From contig NZ_SSBL01000021.1 of the NCBI RefSeq assembly GCF_004795105.1, forward strand, positions 62,001 to 126,000: a DNA stretch of 64,000 nucleotides. The letters are read 5' to 3'. Below are positions 23,732 to 31,918 of this stretch, in pieces. The DNA is from Streptomyces sp. A0642 (lineage in GTDB: Bacteria; Actinomycetota; Actinomycetes; Streptomycetales; Streptomycetaceae). Numbering within the stretch: the stretch's first letter is position 1; each line of letters begins with the position of its first letter. The notes under the pieces were generated by a model, which ran no database searches, was not told the origin of the DNA, and worked only from the letters and a program-made list of their open reading frames with translations. A program made the translations under genes and the position numbers.

Positions 23732-24637
23732 ATGAGCGCCGACGCCCCCGCCCCTGACGCCGAAGAGCTCAGGAAGCGCATCGACACGACGAAGGCGCAC
23801 CCGGCGCGGGTCTACGACGTCTTCCTCGGCGGCAAGGACAACTACCCGGCCGACCGCGAGGCCGCGGCCATGGCCCTGGCCGCCAACCCCCGCGGGTACC
23901 TCACCGTGCGGCACAACCGCGACTTCGTGCGGCGGGCGGTCACGCTCGCGGCGAAGGACGGCATCCGGCAGTTCCTCGACATCGGCACCGGTCTGCCGAC
24001 GCAGCAGAACGTGCACCAGATCGCCCAGGCCGTCGCGCCCGAGGCGCGCGTGGTGTACGTCGACAACGACCCGGTCGTCCTCGTCCACGCCCAGGCCCTG
24101 CTCACCAGCGGACCCCGGGGCCGCACCGACTACATCGAGGCGGACCTCCGCGACCCCGCCAAGATCCTCGAAGCCGCCCGCCGCACTCTCGACCTCGACC
24201 GGCCCGTGGCCCTCGTCCTCGCCGCCGTGCTCCACTTCATCGAGGACGACGAGGCGTACCCGGTCGTCGAGCAGCTTCTCGACGCGCTGGCGCCCGGCAG
24301 CTGCCTCGTACTGAGCAACGTCAGCTCGGACCTCAATCCCGAACAGGTCGGCCGGATCACGAAGTCCTTCCAGGAGCGCGGTTTCGCCATGGTCCGCCGC
24401 TCCCGCGCGCAGGTCGGGCGTTTCGTGACGGACAACGGTCTGGAGTTGCTCGACCCCGGCGTCGTCCCGGTGCACCGCTGGCGGCCCGAGCCGGTCGTCG
24501 ATCTGCCCGAGGCCGCGGACCCGGATCCGGAGTTCGTGGCGGGGCTGGACGAGCTGGACCGTACGCGTTACCAGCGGATCGACGATGTCACCGACGCGGA
24601 CGTCAGCGTGTACGGGGTGATGGCCCGCAAGCGCTGA
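23732..24637 (+). CDS. SAM-dependent methyltransferase (DUF574/SAV2177 family)
   Basis: Protein of 301 aa with the class I SAM-binding motif FLDIGTGLPT and the family N terminus RVYDVFLGGKDNYPAD. The family is strongly expanded in Streptomyces and its substrates are mostly unknown. The ATG at 23732 follows AAGGACGG. It is transcribed opposite to its flanking genes and is inserted between the adnA-like and adnB-like genes, which are adjacent in mycobacteria. No terminator is obvious: its stop lies 22 bp from that of adnA. Confidence 0.92.
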   Translation: MSADAPAPDAEELRKRIDTTKAHPARVYDVFLGGKDNYPADREAAAMALAANPRGYLTVRHNRDFVRRAVTLAAKDGIRQFLDIGTGLPTQQNVHQIAQAVAPEARVVYVDNDPVVLVHAQALLTSGPRGRTDYIEADLRDPAKILEAARRTLDLDRPVALVLAAVLHFIEDDEAYPVVEQLLDALAPGSCLVLSNVSSDLNPEQVGRITKSFQERGFAMVRRSRAQVGRFVTDNGLELLDPGVVPVHRWRPEPVVDLPEAADPDPEFVAGLDELDRTRYQRIDDVTDADVSVYGVMARKR

Positions 24638-24659
24638 AAGACCCGGAGGCCGTCCCCGC

Positions 24660-27600
24660 TCACTCCAGGACGTGGCGCCCCTCCGGCTGCGCGCTGCACG
24701 ACGCCCTGAAGGCGCAGTGGGTGCAGTGCTGGCCGGTCGACGGGGTGAACCGTTCGTCCAGGACCCGCCCGGCGGCGGTCGCCAGCAGATCGGAGACCCA
24801 CTCGGTCTCCGGCGGCTGCTGGGCCTGGACCTTGGGCACGGTGTCACCGCCCTCCTTCTTGGGGGCGGGCTGGCGCAGCTGTACGAGTTCGGCGCCGCCG
24901 GATTCCGGACGCGTGCCGTCGAAGACCTCGTCGACCGCGCCCGACCGGACCGCCAGCTGGTACACGGCGAGCTGGGGGTGGCGGGCGACCTCGTCCTTCG
25001 TCGGGGACTGCTTGCCCGTCTTGAAGTCGACGACGTAGGCCCGGCCCTCGGCGTCGCGTTCGACGCGGTCCATCGAGCCGCGGATGCGCACCTCGTACTC
25101 CCCCGCTTCCAGCGTCACGTCGAAATCGTGCTCGCTGGCGACCGGGGTGCGGCCGGTGCGGTCCATGACGTGCCAGCGCAGGAAGCGCTCGAGGGCGACG
25201 CGGGCCTGCTCCTTCTCCTGCTGCGACTTCCAGGGCGCGTCGAAGACCAGCCCGTCCCAGACCGAGTCGAGCCGCTCCATGAGGACGGCCAGATCGGCGG
25301 GAGTCCGGCCGGAGGCCACCTCGTCGGCCAGGACGTGGACGACGTTGCCGAAGCCCTGGGCCGCGGTCGCGGGGGCGTCGGCCTTCACCTCGCGGCCCAG
25401 GAACCACTGGAGCGCGCACGTGTTGGCGAGCTGGTCGAGCGCGCTGCCGGACAGGGCGACGGGCTGGTCCCGGTCGCGCAGCGGGACGGCCGAGCGGGTC
25501 GGTTCGTACAGGCCCCACCACCGGTAGGGGTGGGCCGACGGTACGAGCGGCTGGCCCTCGTCGTCGCTGAGGGCCGCGAGGCGGGCGAGGCGGTGGGCGG
25601 CCTCCTCGCGCAGCGCGTCGGAGGCGGCGGGGTCGACGGTGGTGGCGCGCAGCTCGGCGACGAGGGCGGCGACGGCCAGGGGCCGGCGCGGCCGTCCGGT
25701 GACGTCACGGGGTTCGACACCGAGTTCGGTGAGGAAGCGGGACGGCTGGTCGCCGTCGTCGGCGGGGGCCTTGACCGCGGTCACGATCAGACGCTCGCGG
25801 GCGCGGGTGGCCGCCACGTAGAAGAGCCGGCGCTCCTCGGCCAGGAGGGCGCCCGGGGTGAGGGGTTCGGCGAGTCCGTCACGGCCGATCCGGTCCGCTT
25901 CGAGCAGCGAGCCCCGGCGGCGCAGGTCGGGCCAGAGGCCCTCCTGCACTCCGGCGACGACGACCAGGCGCCACTCCAGGCCCTTGGAGCGGTGCGCGGT
26001 CATCAGCCGTACGGCATCGGGCCGCACGGAACGGCGGGAGAGCGTGTCCGCCGCGATGTCCTGGGCGTCGACCTCCTCCAGGAAGTTGAGCGCGCCACGG
26101 CCGCCCGTGCGCTCCTCCGCGCGGGCCGCGGTGTCGAAGAGGGCGCAGACGGCGTCGAGGTCGCGGTCGGCGTTGCGCCCGCCCGCGCCCCCGCGCAGCG
26201 CGGCGCGCTCCAGCCGGGCCGGCCAGGGCGTGCCCGACCACAGCGCCCACAGCGCCTCCTCGGCGGTGCCGCCGCCTTCGAGGAGTTCGCGCGCCGTGCG
26301 CAGCAGCGCCCCGAGGCGCTGGGCGCCGCGGGCGTACGCCGGATCGTGCGCCACGAGCCGTTCCGGTTCGGCGAGCGCGCGGGCGAGCAGTTCGCCGGAG
26401 GGCGCGGGCACGCGGTTGCCGGCGGCGCGCTCCTCGTCGCGCAGGGCCCGGCCGAGCCGGCGCAGGTCCGCGGCGTCCATGGAGCCGAGGGGGGAGGCGA
26501 GGAGGGTGAGCGCCGTCTCGGTGTCGAGCCAGGAGGCAGGCGCGGCGCCCTCCTCCGCGTCCGCCCCCCGGCGGAGCGCCGCCGTGGCCACCGTGCGCAG
26601 GGCCGTCAGCAGCGGGGCCACCGCCGGTTCGTGGCGCAGCGGCAGGTCGTCGCCGTCGACCTCCAGCGGAACGCCCGCCGAGGTCAGGGCCCGGCGCACG
26701 GCGGGGATGGTGCGCCCGCCGGCCCGGACCAGGACCGCCATCTCGTGCCACGGCACCCCGTCCTCCAGGTGTGCCCGGCGCAGCAGGTCGGCGATGTTGT
26801 CGAGCTCGGTGGACGCGGTCGGGTAGGTGTACGTCTCGACGCTGCCGCCCTCGCGGACCGCGCCGAGCTCCCGGTGGGCGCGCACCTTGGCCGACGGCAG
26901 CCGGGTGAGCGGCATCCGGCGGGTGAGGAGCCGGGTGGCGGCGAGCAGCCGGTCGCCCGAGCGGCGGGAGGTGGTGAGGACGCCGACGGGGGCCGGGCCG
27001 CCGTCCGCGCGCCGGAACAGTTCGGGAAAGTCGAGGATGCCGTTCACATCGGCGCCGCGGAAGGCGTAGATCGACTGGTCCGGGTCGCCGAACGCGATCA
27101 GGTTCCGGCCTCCGCCGCCGCCCGGCGCGCTCCCCCGGTTGCCCGCGAGCGCGTGCAGCAGCCGTACCTGCGCCGGGTCGGTGTCCTGGTACTCGTCGAC
27201 GAACACGGTGTCGTAGCTGCCGGCCAGCAGCGCCGACACCTCGGGGCGCTCGGCGAGCAGCACGGCGCGGTGGACCAGCTCCGCGTAGTCCAGCACGCCC
27301 TGGGCGTCCAGCACGTCCAGGTACTCGGCGAGGAACGCGGCGGCCGCACCCCAGTCGGGCCGGCCGGTGCGCCGGGCGAAGTCGGCCAGGGCGTCCGGGC
27401 CGAGGCCCAGCTCACGGCTGCGGGCGAGGACGGCCCGCACCTCGTCGGCGAAGCCGCGCGTGGTCAGACAGGCCCGCAGCTCGTCGGGCCACCGGATGTG
27501 GGCGTGCCCCTCCTTCTCCAGGTCGAGCTGGCCCGCCAGCAGATCGCGGACGGTGACGTCCTGCTCGGGTCCGGAGAGCAGCCGCAGCGGGTCCGCGAAG

Positions 27601-27995
27601 AGGTCGGCGTCCTGATGGGCGCGCACCAGGGCGTAACAGAAGGAGTGGAACGTGGTGGCCTGCGGTCCGCGGGCCGACCCGAGCCGGGCGGCCATCCGGT
27701 CGCGCAGCTCGACGGCGGCCTTGCGGCTGAAGGTGAGGACCAGGATGCGGGCCGGGTCGGCGCCCCGGGCGACCCGGGCGGCGACCGCTTCGACGAGCGT
27801 GGTGGTCTTGCCGGTCCCGGGCCCCGCGAGGACCAGCAGCGGGCCGCCGGGGTGGTCAACCACCGCCCGCTGCGCCGCGTCCAGGAGAGGGGGGTCCACG
27901 GAGCCCGGCAGGGTGCGCACCAGCCGGTACGCGCCCGTGGTCCCCCGCCGTGCCTGACGGTGCGGACTGTTCCGGGTGGTGGAGGAGGAGCTCAC
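24660..27995 (-). CDS. adnA: Helicase-nuclease AdnA-like (UvrD helicase + Fe-S RecB-type nuclease)
   Basis: Protein of 1111 aa from the GTG at 27995. Upstream in-frame sequence to 28490 is Arg/Pro-rich and contains a direct repeat, so it is unlikely to be coding; no strong Shine-Dalgarno is seen, and the start is uncertain. Walker A GPGTGKT lies at about 58-64, with DEYQDTDPAQV and AFGDPDQSIYAF further on. A nuclease domain with VVDFKTGKQ is near the C terminus. Cysteines in NTCALQWF and C1091-x2-C1094-x5-C1100 form the Fe-S staple typical of AddB/AdnA nucleases. It would form the AdnAB resection complex with the 19951-23457 product. Confidence 0.88.
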   Translation of the reverse strand: MSSSSTTRNSPHRQARRGTTGAYRLVRTLPGSVDPPLLDAAQRAVVDHPGGPLLVLAGPGTGKTTTLVEAVAARVARGADPARILVLTFSRKAAVELRDRMAARLGSARGPQATTFHSFCYALVRAHQDADLFADPLRLLSGPEQDVTVRDLLAGQLDLEKEGHAHIRWPDELRACLTTRGFADEVRAVLARSRELGLGPDALADFARRTGRPDWGAAAAFLAEYLDVLDAQGVLDYAELVHRAVLLAERPEVSALLAGSYDTVFVDEYQDTDPAQVRLLHALAGNRGSAPGGGGGRNLIAFGDPDQSIYAFRGADVNGILDFPELFRRADGGPAPVGVLTTSRRSGDRLLAATRLLTRRMPLTRLPSAKVRAHRELGAVREGGSVETYTYPTASTELDNIADLLRRAHLEDGVPWHEMAVLVRAGGRTIPAVRRALTSAGVPLEVDGDDLPLRHEPAVAPLLTALRTVATAALRRGADAEEGAAPASWLDTETALTLLASPLGSMDAADLRRLGRALRDEERAAGNRVPAPSGELLARALAEPERLVAHDPAYARGAQRLGALLRTARELLEGGGTAEEALWALWSGTPWPARLERAALRGGAGGRNADRDLDAVCALFDTAARAEERTGGRGALNFLEEVDAQDIAADTLSRRSVRPDAVRLMTAHRSKGLEWRLVVVAGVQEGLWPDLRRRGSLLEADRIGRDGLAEPLTPGALLAEERRLFYVAATRARERLIVTAVKAPADDGDQPSRFLTELGVEPRDVTGRPRRPLAVAALVAELRATTVDPAASDALREEAAHRLARLAALSDDEGQPLVPSAHPYRWWGLYEPTRSAVPLRDRDQPVALSGSALDQLANTCALQWFLGREVKADAPATAAQGFGNVVHVLADEVASGRTPADLAVLMERLDSVWDGLVFDAPWKSQQEKEQARVALERFLRWHVMDRTGRTPVASEHDFDVTLEAGEYEVRIRGSMDRVERDAEGRAYVVDFKTGKQSPTKDEVARHPQLAVYQLAVRSGAVDEVFDGTRPESGGAELVQLRQPAPKKEGGDTVPKVQAQQPPETEWVSDLLATAAGRVLDERFTPSTGQHCTHCAFRASCSAQPEGRHVLE

Positions 27996-28317
27996 GTTGG
28001 GGTCGCCGGTCCTGGTGGGTGTGCTGGAGGTGCGGAGGGTGGGGCGGCGGCGCGTGCCGCGAACCGACGACGGTACTCCGGTGCGCCGCGGGCGCGGGAG
28101 CGTGCCGCGAACTGACGACGCTACTCCGGTGAGGCCGCCGGCCGGAGCGGGACGGCTGCGTCGATCGTCACGTTCCACCGTTCCACCGGGCGGAACGTAC
28201 AGAGCGGACGAAAAGGGCGTAAGGGTTCGAAACGGCGGGGTGCGGCTTCCGCTCCCCGTCGCCCGTACGTCGTACGGGCCCGGCTCCGCCCGATGCGCCG
28301 CCGGATGGCCGAAGCTG
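27996..28317. other. Region upstream of adnA-like gene
   Basis: This 322-bp stretch contains no convincing gene. It holds a 32-bp direct repeat and should carry the adnA promoter; no standard -35/-10 pair or LexA box was recognised with confidence. Confidence 0.4.
28052..28131. repeat. 32-bp direct repeat pair
   Basis: The units at 28052-28083 and 28100-28131 match at 30 of 32 positions (core GTGCCGCGAAC-GACGACG-TACTCCGGTG). They start 48 bp apart, upstream of the adnA-like gene. Confidence 0.85.
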
Positions 28318-28719
28318 TCAGGTGTGAGCTCCCCCGCCGTCGTCGCCCTCCGGGCCCGGCCCGCCCGCCGGCCCGACGGGCCGGCCGTCCCACCGCGCAC
28401 GTCGCATGTCCAGACGCGGAACATGCCCCTCCGCGGACCGCGGTGCCTCGCGCAGCGGGGTGCTCTCCGCCCGGTAGTGATCCAGCGCACGCAGTTCGTG
28501 GCCGGGCAGCAGCGCGCCGTCGGCCCGCACCACGCGCCACCACGGCACCGCTCCCCCGTACAACGCCATGACCCGGCCGACCTGACGCGGTCCGCCCTCC
28601 CCCAGCCACTCCGCGATGTCGCCGTAGGTCATGACGCGGCCGGGCGGGATCAGTTCGGCGACGTCGAGCACGCGCTCCGCGTACTCCGGCAACGCGTCGC
28701 TCGTCGGGTGTTCGCTCAT
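28318..28719 (-). CDS. MGMT-family alkyltransferase-like protein (no active Cys)
   Basis: Protein of 133 aa matching the DNA-binding half of O6-alkylguanine transferases, with the RVMTYGDIAEWLG helix-turn-helix region and the Arg finger. The PCHRV active site is replaced by PWWRV at residues 59-63, so it cannot accept alkyl groups. Such ATL proteins bind alkylated bases and hand them to nucleotide excision repair. The ATG at 28719 has AGGA eight bases upstream. The tail after residue 100 is Gly/Pro-rich and disordered. Confidence 0.88.
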   Translation of the reverse strand: MSEHPTSDALPEYAERVLDVAELIPPGRVMTYGDIAEWLGEGGPRQVGRVMALYGGAVPWWRVVRADGALLPGHELRALDHYRAESTPLREAPRSAEGHVPRLDMRRARWDGRPVGPAGGPGPEGDDGGGAHT

Positions 28720-28940
28720 CCGGCCCATCCTGCCGTACGCCACCGACAGTGCGGCCCCTTGCGTGCACGGCCGCACACGGAGTGTGCGCACGCGGGGATT
28801 GGGGCGTATCTTGCCCATCGCGCGCCCCCGCATCGCACCCTGATGCCCCCCTCCGCGCTCCGGCCGTGCCACCATCATCCGGGCGGTGACCGGTGATACG
28901 AGAACACGAAGACCAATCAGAGGCGACGAAGGAGCAGGGC

Positions 28941-31673
28941 GTGCAGCCACCGAAGGCGGCCGACGCCTCTGATGACGAGCCGCGCCCCGAGGGGGGCGGA
29001 CAGGAGCCCGGCGCCGGCCCGCGCACACCCCCGGACCACCCGGCCGGCTCCACCCTCTCGACCTCCGAGGCGGCGCCGTCCGAGCGCGTCTCGGGGGACG
29101 AGCCCCTGCTCCCCGCCCGGGTGCACCGCCCCTCCGACCTGATGCGGCTGCTCATCGGCGTCCTGGCGGTCGTCGTGCTGTTCGCCGTCGCCGCCTTCGC
29201 CCACGGCACCACGGCCGGCCTCGAACAGGACATCAACAAGGGCACCGGACAGGCGCCCGATCTGCTCATCAAGATCGCCGGCCTCGTCTCCAGCATCGCC
29301 GTGCTGCTCGTCCCGGTGGCCTTCGCCATCGAGCGGCTGATCAAACGCGACGGGCTGCGGATCGCGGACGGCGTACTGGCCGCCGTGCTCGCGCACGGGG
29401 TGACGCTCGCCACGGATCTGTGGGTGTCGAACTCCGCGCCCGGCACCATTCAGGACGCCCTGACCCAGCCGCAGCCCGGTCAGGCCCTCACCGACCCCGT
29501 ACACGGCTACCTCGCTCCGGTGATCGCCTACATGACGGCGGTCGGCATGGCGAGACGGCCGCGCTGGCGGGTCGTGCTGTGGGTGGTGCTGCTGCTCGAC
29601 GCCTTCACCATGCTGGTGGGCGGGTACACGACCCCGCTCTCGATCATCCTCACGGTACTGATCGGCTGGACGGTCGCGTACGGCACGCTGTACGCGGTCG
29701 GCTCGCCGAACGTCCGGCCGACCGGCCAGCACCTGATGGCCGGTCTGCGGCACGTCGGCTTCCGGCCGGTCACCGCCATGCGGGCCGATGACGCGCCCGA
29801 CGCGGGTGGCGACCAGAACGACCGCGGGCGCCGGTACGTGGTCTCCCTGGAGGACGGGCCGCCACTCGACGTGACGGTCGTGGACCGCGAACAGCAGGCG
29901 CAGGGCTTCTTCTACCGGGTGTGGCGCAGGCTCACCCTGCGCGGCATCACCCAGCGGCGCTCCATCCAGTCGCTGCGCCAGGCCCTGGAGCAGGAGGCGC
30001 TGCTCGCGTACGCGGCCATCGCCGCCGGCGCCAACGCCCCCAAGCTGATCGCCACCTCCGAGCTCGGTCCGGACGCCGTGATGCTGGTGTACGAGCACAT
30101 CGGCGGGCGCTCCCTGGACGCGGTGGAGGACTCCGAGATCACCGACGACCTGGTGCGCGGCGCCTGGCGTCAGGTGCGGGCGCTCCAGTCGCGGCGGATC
30201 GCGCACCGCAGGCTCACCGGTGACGCCATCCTGGTGGATCGTTCCGGCAAGGTGTTCGTCACGGATCTGCGCGGTGGCGAGATCGCGGCCGGGGACCTGG
30301 TCCTGCGCATGGACATCGCCCAGCTGCTCACCACCACGGGCCTGCGGGTGGGCCCCGAGCGGGCCGTGGCGGCCGCGCTGGCGGTGCTGGGGCCCGACGC
30401 CGTCGCGGACTGCCTGCCCCTGCTCCAGCCGATCGCGCTCAGCCGCTCCACCCGCGCCCAGCTGCGCAGGCTCGCCCGCGAACGGTCGCAGCGCGAGCGC
30501 GAGGCCGTGCTGGACGCGTCGGACGCGGCGAAGCGGGCCCGGGCCCAGGAGGCGGAGCGGGCCCACGACGCGGGGCGCAAGAGCGCCCGCAAGTCGCAGC
30601 GCACCGAGAAGCAGGCCGAGAAGCGGGCCCTGGACGATGCCCTCGACGAGGCCCGCGAGGAGGATCTGCTCTCCCGGATCCGCCAGGAGGTGCTGCTCAT
30701 CCGGCCCCAGGCCCCGGTCGAGCCCGTCCGCCTGGAGCGCATCAAGCCGCGCACCCTGTTCAGCTTCATCGCCGGCGCCATCGCCGCGTACTTCCTGATC
30801 TCGCAGGTGACCGAGGCCGACTTCGGTGCGGTCGTCGAGGAGGCGGAGTGGGGCTGGGTCGCCGCCGCGCTCGGCTTCTCGGCGCTCAGCTACATCGCCG
30901 CGGCCATGAGCCTGCTGGGCTTCGTGCCCGAACGGGTGCCGTTCGGCAAGACGGTGCTGGCCCAGGTCGCCGGCTCGTTCGTGAAGATCGTCGCTCCGGC
31001 CGCGGTGGGCGGGGTGGCGCTGAACACCCGGTTCCTCCAGCGGGCCGGCGTGCGTCCGGGGCTCGCCGTCGCGAGTGTCGGGGCCTCGCAGCTGTTCGGC
31101 CTCGGCTGCCACATCCTGCTGCTGGCGGCGTTCGGCTATCTGACCGGTACGGAGAAGACGCCGTCCTCGCTCACCCCGTCCAGGACGGTGATCGCCGGGC
31201 TGCTGACGGTCGCCGTGCTGGTGCTGGTGGTGACGGCCATCCCGTTCCTGCGCAAGTTCGTGGTGACCCGGGTGCGGTCGCTGTTCGCCGGAGTCGTACC
31301 CCGCATGCTCGACGTCGTGCAGCGGCCGCAGAAGCTGTTCACCGGCATCGGCGGGATGCTGCTGCTGACCGGCCTGTTCGTGATGTGCCTGGACGCGTCG
31401 GTCCGGGCGTTCAGCGGTCCGGACACGCCCCACCTCAGCTACGCGAGCATCGCGGTGGTCTTCCTCGCGGGCAACGCGCTGGGCTCGGCGGCGCCGACGC
31501 CCGGCGGCATGGGCGCCGTCGAGGGCGCGCTGACCCTCGGCCTGATCGCGGTCGGCCTGCCCAAGGAGGTCGCGGCGCCGGCGGTGCTGCTGTACCGGCT
31601 GCTGACGCTGTGGCTGCCGGTGCTGCCCGGCTGGCTCTGCTTCAACCATCTGACGCGCAAGGGCGAACTCTGA
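28941..31673 (+). CDS. Membrane protein: 6-TM region, pseudokinase-like domain, LPG-synthase/flippase-type TM domain
   Basis: Protein of 910 aa. The GTG at 28941 has GAAGGAG upstream and is preferred over the GTG at 28893. A disordered N terminus is followed by about six membrane helices (from residue 68). A cytoplasmic domain resembles an aminoglycoside phosphotransferase/RIO-like kinase, with LVYEHIGGRSLD and IAHRRLTGDAIL. The catalytic Asp and Asn of HGDxxxxN are missing, so it is probably a pseudokinase. A basic coiled stretch around 500-570 precedes seven to eight helices of the UPF0104/LPG_synthase_TM flippase type. A role in lipid or cell-wall precursor handling is inferred. It stands alone in its transcription unit. 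Confidence 0.82.
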   Translation: MQPPKAADASDDEPRPEGGGQEPGAGPRTPPDHPAGSTLSTSEAAPSERVSGDEPLLPARVHRPSDLMRLLIGVLAVVVLFAVAAFAHGTTAGLEQDINKGTGQAPDLLIKIAGLVSSIAVLLVPVAFAIERLIKRDGLRIADGVLAAVLAHGVTLATDLWVSNSAPGTIQDALTQPQPGQALTDPVHGYLAPVIAYMTAVGMARRPRWRVVLWVVLLLDAFTMLVGGYTTPLSIILTVLIGWTVAYGTLYAVGSPNVRPTGQHLMAGLRHVGFRPVTAMRADDAPDAGGDQNDRGRRYVVSLEDGPPLDVTVVDREQQAQGFFYRVWRRLTLRGITQRRSIQSLRQALEQEALLAYAAIAAGANAPKLIATSELGPDAVMLVYEHIGGRSLDAVEDSEITDDLVRGAWRQVRALQSRRIAHRRLTGDAILVDRSGKVFVTDLRGGEIAAGDLVLRMDIAQLLTTTGLRVGPERAVAAALAVLGPDAVADCLPLLQPIALSRSTRAQLRRLARERSQREREAVLDASDAAKRARAQEAERAHDAGRKSARKSQRTEKQAEKRALDDALDEAREEDLLSRIRQEVLLIRPQAPVEPVRLERIKPRTLFSFIAGAIAAYFLISQVTEADFGAVVEEAEWGWVAAALGFSALSYIAAAMSLLGFVPERVPFGKTVLAQVAGSFVKIVAPAAVGGVALNTRFLQRAGVRPGLAVASVGASQLFGLGCHILLLAAFGYLTGTEKTPSSLTPSRTVIAGLLTVAVLVLVVTAIPFLRKFVVTRVRSLFAGVVPRMLDVVQRPQKLFTGIGGMLLLTGLFVMCLDASVRAFSGPDTPHLSYASIAVVFLAGNALGSAAPTPGGMGAVEGALTLGLIAVGLPKEVAAPAVLLYRLLTLWLPVLPGWLCFNHLTRKGEL

Positions 31674-31918
31674 GGGCTGTCCCGCCCTTTCTGGTGGATC
31701 GGCGCGCGGCGTCCGGTGCGGTGCATGGCAAGGCGGAGAGGCGCCCGCATACGGGGTGCATTCGGGCGTTCCGACCACGCGGCGAGGTGCCGTAGCCGCC
31801 GTCGCGCGCCCGCCAGGAATTGCGGGGCAGCCCTGAGGAGCCCTCGCTCCGCGAGCCTGTCCACCCGCTTGGACCGGCGCCCCGTGCAGCCCCCGGCACA
31901 CCCCCGCACGATGGAGCG

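Noticed and set aside
27995..28490. Extended adnA N terminus
   Set aside because: Arg/Pro-rich and covers the direct repeat and the 28318 gene; no such extension is expected of the family.
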